In this document: piece by piece, positions 1 to 8,727 of the stretch | Layout of the letters: each line of letters starts with the position of its first letter | Numbering within the stretch: the stretch's first letter is position 1 | Source of the DNA: Rufibacter tibetensis | Lineage (GTDB): Bacteria; Bacteroidota; Bacteroidia; Cytophagales; Hymenobacteraceae | Reading direction: 5' to 3' | Assembly (NCBI RefSeq): GCF_001310085.1 | Contig: NZ_CP012643.1 | Location: 4,904,001-4,968,000, forward strand | DNA length: 64,000 nt | The notes under the pieces: generated by a model | What the model saw: the letters and a program-made list of their open reading frames with translations, nothing else | The model's database searches: none | What the model was told of the DNA's origin: nothing | Program-made: the position numbers and the translations under genes

Positions 1-127
1 TTGTCTTCCGTAGCCCCCCATGCGAAAGTTAGTGTTTTGTTTCAGTTTTTTTGTTGTTTGTCTGTTGCCTGCCGGCTTGTCACCGGCAGGCTTTTTTTAT
101 GCATTTTGATGTAAAGCACAAGAAAAC
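1..127. other. window edge, end of an upstream gene not visible
   Basis: No complete gene is present. One forward frame reads from the left edge to a TAG at 30-32 and could be the last codons of a gene outside the window. That is too short to identify. A terminator-like hairpin follows. Confidence 0.3.
67..98 (+). terminator. intrinsic terminator
   Basis: Perfect 9-bp arms (GCCTGCCGG at 67-75, CCGGCAGGC at 83-91) with a 7-nt loop are followed directly by seven T residues. This is a textbook rho-independent terminator for a forward gene ending at or before position 32. Confidence 0.8.
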
Positions 128-189
128 ATGTACAAAACTTTATCTACATTAATGTATTGTAGTTTTGAATTAAGGAATGAACACCTAAA

Positions 190-221
190 AATTACTAGGT
201 TGTGGTCTACAATGTATGATG
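190..221. repeat. IS1 left inverted repeat with target duplication
   Basis: 190-197 is the 8-bp target-site duplication AATTACTA. 198-221 is the 24-bp terminal inverted repeat, which matches the reverse complement of 946-969 at every base. An 8-9 bp duplication is the known IS1 signature. Confidence 0.93.
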
Positions 222-969
222 TTGGAATAAGTAGGGCAGCAAGAGTGTTTTCTGGAAGTTATGTGCGAGATAACTATCCGGGTAAACTGCCCCTACTGGC
301 ACGGAGTGAAAGTAGTGAAAAACGGCATGAAGCGTACGGGCAGGCAGAATTTTATGTGCCGGCTTCGCCGAAAGCAGTTCCAGCTTGAGTATGCGAAGGC
401 TGGCTGCCGGCCAGCGGTTAGACAGCTGGTGCTGGGCATGCTGGTGCGCAATTCCGGCGGCCGCGACGTTGAAGAAGTGACAGGCGTACACCGGCAAACG
501 GTGCTCAGGTGGCTGAACCAGAAGGCGGAGAGCCTACAGGTAAAGCCCCGCCTCGAAGCATACAAGTCAGTGCAGATGGATGAGGTGTGGACCTTTGTTG
601 GCCAGCGCAAGAAGCGCAAGAGGTGGCTTTTTTACGCCTACGCACCGGAAACCGACGAGGTGCTGGCCTGGAGTTGGGGGAACCGCAGCCAGAATACGGT
701 CAGAAAGCTTTACAGGCAACTGCAGCCACTAAACATCGGTTGGCTTTGCTCCGATGACTGGCCTTTCCCACCAGGTACTCCCACCGGAAAAGCACCTGGT
801 GGGAAAGGCCTACACCAAGAACATTGAGGGGGTGAACCTGTGCTTGAGGACTAGGAACAGAAGAATAGTCAGGAAAACGGCTTGTTACTCGAAAAAAAAA
901 CAAAATCACTATAACGCTATGAAGCTAATATTTTACTACCGAAACCATCATACATTGTAGACCACAACC
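198..969 (+). mobile_element. IS1-family insertion sequence
   Basis: The 772-bp element is close to the classical IS1 length of about 768 bp. It is bounded by perfect 24-bp inverted repeats (198-221 and 946-969) and flanked by identical 8-bp duplications (190-197 and 970-977). The interior is almost entirely one transposase gene on the forward strand, in two frames. Intact ends and duplications suggest fairly recent insertion, while the transposase itself is damaged. Movement in trans by another genomic copy is therefore plausible, but that is inference. Confidence 0.93.
261..960 (+). pseudogene. IS1-family transposase, frameshifted and missing zinc-finger cysteines
   Basis: The first frame (261 to about 775) carries a zinc-finger region, an HTH (about residues 58-88) and the start of the DDE domain (QMDEVWTFVG, then CSDDW). 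The reading then has to move to the frame used by 754-960. That frame supplies LPPEKHLVGKAYTKNIEG with the last acidic residue, and the usual C-terminus ending in YRNHHTL. In the zinc finger, CPYC reads CPYW (TGG) and the second pair reads CRLR (CGC), so two of four cysteines are lost by what look like single-base changes. The shift lies inside a perfect 17-bp inverted repeat (760-776 and 794-810). IS1 programmed frameshifting occurs between insA and insB, not here, so I read this as decay. Confidence 0.85.
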
Positions 970-977
970 AATTACTA
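946..977. repeat. IS1 right inverted repeat with target duplication
   Basis: 946-969 is the right 24-bp inverted repeat, which overlaps the last codons of the transposase frame. 970-977 repeats AATTACTA exactly. Confidence 0.93.
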
Positions 978-1307
978 AAACTTAAGTAAGTAGCATGACC
1001 CTAAAGCGCACAATGAAAGTATGTAAATGTGGTTAACTTGATTTCAAGGCTGGTACCTATATTTTCATATTTATTTATATACATCCTCTAACAGTACATA
1101 CTGCTGTAGCTTGCTTTATTTTAAACGCTAACTGTGTTTGCAGTGAAAATAAAGAATCAATAAGGTTGTAGCTCTGTAAGGAAGACCCATGTAAAAAGTA
1201 AACATGAGTTTGTCTTAGTAAAACTTCTATCCATCTCGAAGATGAACTTCCGTTAGGGCCACTTCCTTCATTTAGAATGAAAATCCCATAATTATTTAGA
1301 ATTAAAT
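978..1307. other. intergenic, nothing recognised
   Basis: AT-rich sequence between the IS1 insertion and a small leftward gene. No ORF, hairpin or repeat stands out. Confidence 0.5.
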
Positions 1308-1616
1308 TTAATCCTCCTTTGGCAAAGCGCTTTTCATTTTTTTCAGGAATTCAGAAAGAGCCGAAAAGGCTATCCTACCTCCCACTAAAGTAGTATCCAT
1401 TTTAATTAGATTTTCTGCTTTATCAAGTTCGCGTGAAGTTTTGGAAATTTGTTTTAGCAGAGTTCCATTGTTTTCAATAGATTCTATTTCCTGCAAAACA
1501 TGTTTTGCTTTGGAAATAATGGATAAAGCCTCTGTTGACTTTAGGGGCTTTGTTGGCTGGAACTCTAATTCCCCAACTAATGATTGTAATGTATTTAAAG
1601 CTGTATTGTTTTCCAT
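1308..1616 (-). CDS. hypothetical protein, predicted helical
   Basis: A 102-residue protein that I do not recognise. It is rich in Leu, Glu, Lys and Ser with heptad-like spacing (for example residues 33-75), which suggests an alpha-helical or coiled-coil fold. It has no signal peptide, membrane segment or cysteine. The ATG at 1614-1616 is the only good start. Gene-like amino-acid composition over 300 bp in an AT-rich, otherwise empty region is the main support. It stands alone, so context says nothing about function. Confidence 0.5.
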   Translation of the reverse strand: MENNTALNTLQSLVGELEFQPTKPLKSTEALSIISKAKHVLQEIESIENNGTLLKQISKTSRELDKAENLIKMDTTLVGGRIAFSALSEFLKKMKSALPKED

Positions 1617-2366
1617 TTATAGTATATATTTTTTTAAAGCATTCAGAACAAGTTTACAATTCAGTTAAGCACTTTCTTGAATTTATAGATTGTGAGACTT
1701 CAAAGTACAAAACAACATTCACTCTAAAAGCAAGTGAGGGTAAATAAAAGCGGGCAATCCAGTTCAATCCTGAATGCCCGCCTTAAAATGATAAGTAGAA
1801 TGAAAAAATGCTAACGGTTGTTGATACGAAGTCTTGCAAGTGAGGTTTCTTTACTAACCTTGTAATTCCCAAGAATAGCTTCAAAGAAAATCTTACAGAA
1901 GAAACATGTAACCTCCAAGATGGGAGTTATCACCTTTATCAGCACCTACTCCCTCTTTTGATAATATAACTTTAAAGCTATCAATATTAAAAATAAGGTT
2001 TCATCTTGAATGCCCCCGTTTGATCAATCTCACCTCCTAAACATTTATAAAATTTATCTTTATGAAAGTACTTGATTGTATCATTATCAAAAACAACATG
2101 TAAATCGGAATCTATCCTGTATTAAAAAGAAACTACAAAAATGAATATTACTGATTGTTTAAGAAACAAGAGGACAAAATTTCTATTCTCACTTAAGCTA
2201 TAGCATCTCACAAAAAGGCACTGGCAAGTAGACAAAATTACAGATATTGACTCTACAAGTCTTTTCGTGTCAATTGACACAACCCTATTTGCATATTCGC
2301 GGTATGTTCGGTTTACACGTACTAGTGGAAGATTAAAATACTGATTACTTATTATAGAGAACCCCT
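1617..2366. other. intergenic; one hairpin at 1750-1781
   Basis: About 750 bp without a convincing gene. GCGGGCA at 1750-1756 pairs with TGCCCGC at 1775-1781 across an 18-nt loop. There is no clear T-run, so its role is unknown. The rest is AT-rich with scattered stops in all frames. Confidence 0.45.
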
Positions 2367-2771
2367 GTGAGAAAAATTAATACTGTCCTGGTAGTAGATG
2401 ATGATGATGCAGCCTTGTTTATTGCAAAAAAGGTTTTAGGTAAAATGGAACTGGCTGAGAACATAATCACTGCAAAAAATGGACTTGAGGGATTTCAATT
2501 GATAAAGAACGCAAGCACAGCACCTGACTCAGCAGAGACCTTCCCGGGATTAATCTTAATTGATCTTAAAATGCCAGTTATGAATGGCTTCAAGCTTATT
2601 GAGGCCATGGGTGGACTGTCGCTGCCTTTCAAGCCTGTGGTAGTGGTCCTTACTTCCTCCCAGAACACTATAGATATGGAGAAAGCCAGGAATTTAAAAA
2701 CCGATGGTTATTTGGTTAAACCTATCAAACAGGAATCCATCGAGCAATTGTTAGGTGAATTGATGGTTTAA
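2367..2771 (+). CDS. single-domain response regulator
   Basis: A CheY-like receiver of 134 residues with no output domain. The acidic cluster is DDDD at residues 11-14, the phosphoacceptor is Asp66 in LILIDLKMP, the switch Thr/Ser is at 96-97 and the conserved Lys is Lys118 in LVKP. The insertion before Asp66 (about residues 50-60) is typical of the Rcp1-like receivers that pair with PAS histidine kinases in Bacteroidetes. The start is GTG. A PAS histidine kinase lies 2.5 kb away on the other strand and could be its partner, though nothing here proves it. Confidence 0.88.
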   Translation: MRKINTVLVVDDDDAALFIAKKVLGKMELAENIITAKNGLEGFQLIKNASTAPDSAETFPGLILIDLKMPVMNGFKLIEAMGGLSLPFKPVVVVLTSSQNTIDMEKARNLKTDGYLVKPIKQESIEQLLGELMV

Positions 2772-2927
2772 TATACTTTAGATTTTACAACCCTTATATA
2801 AAACTCATACCCTTAGTATGAATCTCTCTTATTTTTAAAGGAAAGCAAGTCAGGGTATAAAAACTGCCGGCATTCTTCTAAAAGGTTGTAACAAGTTATA
2901 TAGATGTTTTTCAGAAAATGAACTTAA

Positions 2928-2963
2928 ACCCTGTTTTATGTAATAACAAAACAGGGTCCTTTT
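2928..2963 (+). terminator. probable intrinsic terminator
   Basis: ACCCTGTTTT (2928-2937) pairs with AAAACAGGGT (2948-2957) and is followed by CCTTTT. It lies 156 bp after the response-regulator stop, so the link to that gene is not certain. The remaining intergenic sequence to 3326 shows nothing recognisable. Confidence 0.55.
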
Positions 2964-3326
2964 CAAGCCTATATTATTAAATATAACTAATTCTGTTTTT
3001 AACCTATTTCTTGGAGATGATTCAAATCATTTAGAACACCAACTCATAAGAAGCAAACAGAAATACAGCTAGTCTCCTTTCCCTGAATCCTCTTCCACTT
3101 ACTCGGGCACCCTTGAGAGAAAGACGAATCAAAGTTGGTTGAGCAGCTACATTCATTAATTGTGTTTACCTTCTATTTTTGTTCTCTCCTCATTTTCTAT
3201 TTAAATACCTATATCATTTGCTACCTATAAGTGGCCTTGAACATTTTTACTAAAGAAGGACCCTTCAACATACTCCATACATTTTCTTCCAATATATCGT
3301 ATACTGCATAGCCTTTTCAGATATCG

Positions 3327-5093
3327 ATGAAGAAAGACCTAACCAACGCTGTCTCCCCTTCGCATGCACCAAAACTAAAAGAGCTAGCTGCCACTGCTAT
3401 CTGCGGGAATGATATAACTTCTTCATGTCTTTATGTCTCAGCGTTAGCCATCATATATGCTGGACAATATGCTTGGGTAGCCCTCCTAATGGTAGGCGGA
3501 GTTCTTTTTTTATTTCGGAGCATTTATGCTGAAGTGGTAGGTGCACTCCCTTTGAACGGAGGAGCGTACAACGCATTACTTAACACTACCAGCAAAAGCA
3601 CGGCTTCTCTAGCTGCTTGCCTTACCCTTTTATCTTATATGGCAACGGCTGTCATATCAGCCAGTGAGGCCATGCACTACGTGCACCATTTATGGGAAGG
3701 TTTGCCCATCATAGCGTCTACTATTGCGCTTTTGGCCTTTTTTATGGGGTTAACCATCATGGGTATTGGGGAATCTTCCATTGTTGCTATTATCATCTTT
3801 ATCACGCATATTTCCACCCTCACTCTTTTAGTCATTGTAGGATTTATCTACTTGTCTAACAATGGATTTGACACCCTTGCCTTAAATTACAGCCAGCCCT
3901 TACAGGGAAGTATTTGGAGGGCACTTTTTTTCGGCTTTGCTGCAGCTATGTTGGGGATTTCTGGTTTTGAGAGTTCAGCCAACTTTGTGGAGGAGCAGGC
4001 GCCTGGCGTTTTCAGAAAGACTCTCCGGAACATGTGGTTAGCGGTTACCATCTTTAATCCACTTACAGCTTTCCTTGCTATTGCCATCATTCCCATGACG
4101 GAGGTTGCCGAACACCAGACTGCTCTGCTGGCTTATCTAGGCGAAATTGCCGGAGGAAGCTGGCTTGCCATACTTGTTTCTGTCAATGCGGCTATGGTCT
4201 TAAGTGGGGCGGTGTTAACTTCTTATGTTGGGGTGACAGGGTTAGTACACCGCATGACGCTGGACCGTTGCCTCCCTCAGTTCCTTCTCATTACAAACAA
4301 AAGAGGGTCTGCCTTCCTGATCATGATCAGCTTCTTTCTTCTGTGTGTTTCTATTTTGCTGATTACAGGCGGGGACATTGGGGCATTGGCAGGAGTTTAC
4401 ACCATTTCCTTTCTTTCTGTGATGGCCTTGTTTGGCGTAGGCAATATCCTGCTCAAAATGCGCAGGAATCGCTTACCTCGCCCGGTGAGGGCTTCTAATC
4501 TAGTTTTGTTTGTAGCTATTTCAGCCGTATTAGCCGCTTTAGTGGGAAATGCCATCCTGAACCCAACGTATATGTGGGTTTTCCTGAAGTACTTTATTCC
4601 TACGGTTTCAGTGGTTTTCATCATGCTATTCCGGATAAGGCTGCTTCGCTTCTTTACCTACCTTTTACAGCAAATAGAGCGGCCATTGGCTAAGATTCTC
4701 CCCTGGACCTCTTACACCATGATGCGCCTGATCAACACTATCAGGTCACAGGAATTTGTCTTTTTTACTAGGGGCGATAACATCGCTAACATAAATCAGG
4801 TAATGCGGTACGTGGTTGAAAATGAACAAACCAGCCGGATCAAGATTGTGAATGTGCTAAGGGAAGGAGAAGAAGAGCCTACCAAATTAATGCATGAGGT
4901 AGAGGTGCTGGACCGAGCCTATCCTGAGTTGGAAGTAGACTTTGTAATTTTAAGGGGTCATTTCGGCCCAGAACTTATACAGGAACTCTCTACCAGATGG
5001 GGTATTCCGAAGAACTTTATGTTCATAGGCTCACCCGGTGACCGCTTCATTTATGGAGTGCAGGAATTGGGAGGAGTTCGCTTAGTAATCTAA
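3327..5093 (+). CDS. APC-superfamily amino-acid permease with C-terminal soluble domain
   Basis: A 588-residue integral membrane protein. The N-terminal 440 or so residues hold about 12 hydrophobic segments and open with the APC-type motif CGNDITSS followed by YAEVVGALPLNGGAYN, the usual glycine/proline-rich start of amino-acid permeases. FESSANFVEEQ around residue 215 matches the conserved cytoplasmic segment of the family. After the last membrane helix, about 130 residues form a soluble alpha/beta-looking tail resembling the cytoplasmic domains fused to some APC carriers. Substrate cannot be told from sequence. It is a lone gene with no partner enzyme beside it. Confidence 0.82.
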   Translation: MKKDLTNAVSPSHAPKLKELAATAICGNDITSSCLYVSALAIIYAGQYAWVALLMVGGVLFLFRSIYAEVVGALPLNGGAYNALLNTTSKSTASLAACLTLLSYMATAVISASEAMHYVHHLWEGLPIIASTIALLAFFMGLTIMGIGESSIVAIIIFITHISTLTLLVIVGFIYLSNNGFDTLALNYSQPLQGSIWRALFFGFAAAMLGISGFESSANFVEEQAPGVFRKTLRNMWLAVTIFNPLTAFLAIAIIPMTEVAEHQTALLAYLGEIAGGSWLAILVSVNAAMVLSGAVLTSYVGVTGLVHRMTLDRCLPQFLLITNKRGSAFLIMISFFLLCVSILLITGGDIGALAGVYTISFLSVMALFGVGNILLKMRRNRLPRPVRASNLVLFVAISAVLAALVGNAILNPTYMWVFLKYFIPTVSVVFIMLFRIRLLRFFTYLLQQIERPLAKILPWTSYTMMRLINTIRSQEFVFFTRGDNIANINQVMRYVVENEQTSRIKIVNVLREGEEEPTKLMHEVEVLDRAYPELEVDFVILRGHFGPELIQELSTRWGIPKNFMFIGSPGDRFIYGVQELGGVRLVI

Positions 5094-5227
5094 AGCTCGA
5101 AATAGTAGCTTACGTGTTTATGGTGTCTTTTCTGAAATTAATGCAGTATCAGAAGACGTATAGTCTAATACTTTTATAATCCTGCACAAGGTGTAACTTG
5201 TAACATCAAGGTTTTTATGGTTCCGGT

Positions 5228-6466
5228 TTAGTTAGTTGGAAGGTTGATCAGGAAACTGGTTCCTCTCCCCTCCTGGCTGCTTACCTCTATACTTCCTCCC
5301 ATAGAATCCAGGTGAGACTTGATTAGAAATAAACCCATGCCACGGCCTTCTGTTTGAGTATGAAAACGTTTATACAACCTAAAAACATTTTCTCTGTTTT
5401 TCTGCAGGTCAAACCCTGAACCATTATCTGAAAAGGTAGCGTCTACCCCACCAGCTGGTTTTTTGCGGCACTTAATGTTTATTTCCAATCTTCTTCCATC
5501 AGCCCGGTACTTGATGGAGTTAGAAAGCAAATTAGAGACAATGCTGTATAAGTAAGCCTTATTCACCTTCACTTCCAGTCCATCAGTAATGTCCAGGTTT
5601 ATGGTAGCGCCGGCCTCTCTAAGCTGTCCTTCCAATGCTGACATGGCTTGTAGAATTACTTCTTTGAAATTAACTTGCTCTCGCTCAATATTCCCTCTCC
5701 TGTCCCTTACACTTAAAATGGTGTTCATGTCCCTCAGAACCGTATCCATTCGGTACAAGCTTAATCTTAGGAAGGAGAGTGATTTGTCAAAAGTAGCCGA
5801 AGTTCGGTCTGCCCCCGCCAATAAATTTGCCAACCCTATGGCGTTAGCTACTGGGGTGCGCAGGTTATGTGACACAATGTAGGTAAACTGTTGTAGGTCA
5901 CTGTTTTTCCTGTGCAGGTCCTTTGCCAGTTCTGACAATTCTATTTCTTGGGTAGTTTTGGAAGGCTTTTCTAATACAGGGCTCAAATCATGCTGAAAGC
6001 AGGCAGAAGCATAACCTTTGATCAAATTCTGATCAGGTTCATTTCTATACTCTTTTTCAATTTCGTCCTGCTGCAGGCTGCTAACTACAAGTCCGGTAAT
6101 ATCACGCCCTACGCAGAACATCACTCCTTCTTCTTCAGACCAAACAACAGACCATAAAATTCTGACTTCGGACCCGTCTTTGCAGATAAGCCTGTTTTGC
6201 AGATCGCGTCGCTTAAAACCATTAAAAATAGCTCTAAGGTCCTGTTCCGTATCCAGGCGGTCCTCTGGGTGTAACAACTCTGTAAAGTGCCGGCCCTCCA
6301 ACTCCCAAGTTTCAAACCCAGTCATACCCAAGCTAGCGGCATTTACATGAGTATAAAACCCATTTATGTCTAAGGTGCAAAAAAGGTCTAATGTCACATC
6401 AGCCATTTTTTCCCAAACTGCTTTATTCAGGGATTTTCTGGTTTGGAACTCTTCTAATAGCTGCAT
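5228..6466 (-). CDS. PAS-domain sensor histidine kinase
   Basis: A 412-residue, apparently cytoplasmic kinase. A PAS domain spans about residues 20-130, with WELEGRHFTELLHPEDR as the typical core and a PAC-like VVWSEEEGVMFCVGRDIT. The HisKA helix has the phospho-acceptor His200 in YIVSHNLRTP. The ATPase domain shows the N box (SNLLSNSIKYR), G1 (DNGSGFDL) and G2 (GRGMGLFLIKSHLD). No transmembrane segment is seen, so it should sense an internal or diffusible signal through PAS. A cognate regulator is not adjacent. The single receiver at 2367-2771 is the nearest candidate. Confidence 0.9.
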   Translation of the reverse strand: MQLLEEFQTRKSLNKAVWEKMADVTLDLFCTLDINGFYTHVNAASLGMTGFETWELEGRHFTELLHPEDRLDTEQDLRAIFNGFKRRDLQNRLICKDGSEVRILWSVVWSEEEGVMFCVGRDITGLVVSSLQQDEIEKEYRNEPDQNLIKGYASACFQHDLSPVLEKPSKTTQEIELSELAKDLHRKNSDLQQFTYIVSHNLRTPVANAIGLANLLAGADRTSATFDKSLSFLRLSLYRMDTVLRDMNTILSVRDRRGNIEREQVNFKEVILQAMSALEGQLREAGATINLDITDGLEVKVNKAYLYSIVSNLLSNSIKYRADGRRLEINIKCRKKPAGGVDATFSDNGSGFDLQKNRENVFRLYKRFHTQTEGRGMGLFLIKSHLDSMGGSIEVSSQEGRGTSFLINLPTN

Positions 6467-6923
6467 ACAGAGGTTTGGTTGGCTTATCAGGGTAATTACG
6501 TCATAAATATAAAGGAATTTTAATATACCACAAACCTTTACATAGGTTTTTCTAGCTATAATTAGATAAAATAATGATATAAAAATAAGCTTTGTTACCT
6601 ACTCTGTTTAAATATAGAACCATTCTATGATACAACCTTCAGGCAAAGGTCAAAATCATGTTAGTTGTCTACAACTTACATGCGACTTAACTCATGAAGT
6701 AAATTCTGCTGATAGTTATAGAAGGAGTGGAATATAATGAACTGAGGTTTACCGCTTGTTTTAGCAAAATAGCCTTTAAACGGTTTTGTATATGCAATAA
6801 GGTAATCCAGGTAATTCTTATATACCCTCAAAATACAGAACAACCCGACAAAAAGAGAGAAATCGTATCAGAATTATTTTTATAAAAAAATAAAAGAGTG
6901 TTTTGCACTCTATATAGCTCACC
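6467..6923. other. intergenic, nothing recognised
   Basis: AT-rich spacer between two leftward genes. I see no gene and no strong hairpin. Confidence 0.45.
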
Positions 6924-8009
6924 TTAGCTTTTAGAGAATGGGTGTTTGATTTTCTCCATCCACTTCGGCTCTTCCATGTCATCCTCCAGCAAAAAGCCGT
7001 AAGGATACAGTTTGGGAATATGATCACAGATAATCCTGATGATGGCGAACAAAGGCTCAAACAAGATCATACCCGGCAGGCCCCAGATCAACTCACCTAA
7101 CACAATGGCAAAGATGGTCATGATGGGGCTGAGGTTGAGTTTAGATCCCATTACTATTGGCTCTATGAGGTTGTTGTCTATTACCTGAGCCACTACTAAA
7201 ACACAGATAACCGGAATAACCATGCCCGTTGACCCACTTACAAAAGCCATGAGTATAGGGAAAGCTCCGCCAATAATGGAACCTACGTAGGGAATGATAG
7301 TGGGCAAAACGGCTATTAAACTAATGAGTAAGGCATTTTTGATTCCTATTATAGAGAACCCAATGCCGTAGCAAATGGCCAGGAATAACATAGACATAAG
7401 TCGCCCGGTCAGATACTGAGCCGCAACCTTGGTTATTTGCTGCAGTGTTTCTTTCGTAACCGGCTTCTCGTCACCAGAAAAAACTTTCAGGAAAAAGGCT
7501 TCATACTTCTCACGTTTCCACATCAGGAAGAAAAGGTAGAGAAGCACCAGAGTGAATGAGGTGATAATCCCCATGATGCCTTTAACCATGGTGGTAAGAA
7601 ATTTATTAGCCGACTGTGAGAATTTAGAAATCTGCTCCTGTACAAACGTTATCTGTTCCTGTGGAGCAACCCCATATTGTTGCTGAATCCACTGCTGAAT
7701 CTGCACCATGGTTTGCTGCAGCTTGCTTTGAATTTGGGGCAAATCTTTGGAAAAGCTTACCGCCTGAAGCGAGATGATAAGAAAGAAAACCCCTATAAAA
7801 AGCAGAATCAGGAGAATGCATAAAAGGGTTGCCGGAATACGGCCTACTCCCCTTGCCTCAAGCCAACGGCTCACCGGAGTCATAAGCATGGCTAATATAA
7901 TCGCAAAGGCCAGCGGAATAAAGAATACTTTGCCGTAGTACAAAGTGATAATAGAGAGTATCCCAAATAGAAGAACGGCATTTACCCGATTAATAGAGAC
8001 GTTGGTCAT
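6924..8009 (-). CDS. AI-2E family transporter
   Basis: A 361-residue membrane protein of the AI-2E transporter (PF01594) type. An N-terminal pair of helices is followed by a Gln-rich extracytoplasmic segment (residues 95-140) and then the family core, with IPYVGSIIGG and the conserved LIEPIVMGSKLNLSP region near residue 290. Members export autoinducer-2 (TqsA) or act as Na+/H+ antiporters, and most are uncharacterised, so the substrate is open. No luxS is visible in the window. Confidence 0.88.
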   Translation of the reverse strand: MTNVSINRVNAVLLFGILSIITLYYGKVFFIPLAFAIILAMLMTPVSRWLEARGVGRIPATLLCILLILLFIGVFFLIISLQAVSFSKDLPQIQSKLQQTMVQIQQWIQQQYGVAPQEQITFVQEQISKFSQSANKFLTTMVKGIMGIITSFTLVLLYLFFLMWKREKYEAFFLKVFSGDEKPVTKETLQQITKVAAQYLTGRLMSMLFLAICYGIGFSIIGIKNALLISLIAVLPTIIPYVGSIIGGAFPILMAFVSGSTGMVIPVICVLVVAQVIDNNLIEPIVMGSKLNLSPIMTIFAIVLGELIWGLPGMILFEPLFAIIRIICDHIPKLYPYGFLLEDDMEEPKWMEKIKHPFSKS

Positions 8010-8283
8010 TGCTTATGGTATAAGGATCTAGGAAATAAATATCTAAGCCAATCAAGTATGTAAACCTCTATACCTCTTAGTGCTTCTTTTTCAAAAAGGA
8101 AGCAGAAACCCCAACCTTCCTACAACTTCACCACATCCTAATAAAGGTTCATACCATTCAAAATAATCCTTAAGAGCACAGTTAAGCTTTTATCTATCAA
8201 CTTTATAAGCTTCCCTTTTCTAAACGTATTCCTCCACTGAACGTTTAATCTAAGTAGTGACCACACCTTAAAGTAAAAGACTT

Positions 8284-8523
8284 ATGGAAGAGGGAGCTGA
8301 AGTATTCTTAGGCTTAGGCCTGATTAGCCTGTTAATAGGTTTAGTGGGATTCGTGCTGTACATCCTGAGCATTATCTGGGCGTACCGTGATGCAGAACGA
8401 AGAGGTAAATCTGGTATTCTGATAGCCATTCTGGTAGCCTTTGCTGCCTGGCCATTAGGGTTAGTCATTTGGCTGCTCATAAGGCCCAGCGGGTATGGCA
8501 ACAGGTACAGAGAAACAATTTAG
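8284..8523 (+). CDS. small two-helix membrane protein
   Basis: A 79-residue protein with two hydrophobic helices (about 8-30 and 43-66) joined by a charged loop AYRDAERRGKSG. The layout resembles the small PLDc_N-like membrane proteins common in Bacteroidetes. No function is known. It is monocistronic, and a strong terminator starts 6 bp after its stop. Confidence 0.68.
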   Translation: MEEGAEVFLGLGLISLLIGLVGFVLYILSIIWAYRDAERRGKSGILIAILVAFAAWPLGLVIWLLIRPSGYGNRYRETI

Positions 8524-8528
8524 AAGTA

Positions 8529-8591
8529 GTGATTTACATTCCACCAGAAATCAACTAGTAGCGCTGGTGGAATGTAAATCACCTCTTTTTG
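8529..8591 (+). terminator. intrinsic terminator with 19-bp perfect arms
   Basis: Arms at 8529-8547 and 8564-8582 are perfectly complementary over 19 bp with a 16-nt loop, followed by CTCTTTTT. It closes the small membrane-protein gene. Confidence 0.8.
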
Positions 8592-8727
8592 TCTTATCCT
8601 TCTTCTGTTTCTCTCGATCTGCTTTGTTAGTGAACCACTTGCTAAGTATCATAGTAGACGCTTAGTTACATTAACTTCTTTTAGAGCCTTTTTTCAAATA
8701 TTTAAGTCTTTTCTTTCCCCCTTAACC

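Noticed and set aside
1680-1715. ACTTCAAAGTAC similar to the 14.6-kb operator
   Set aside because: Only part of the motif is present and spacing differs, so it was not counted as a fourth site.
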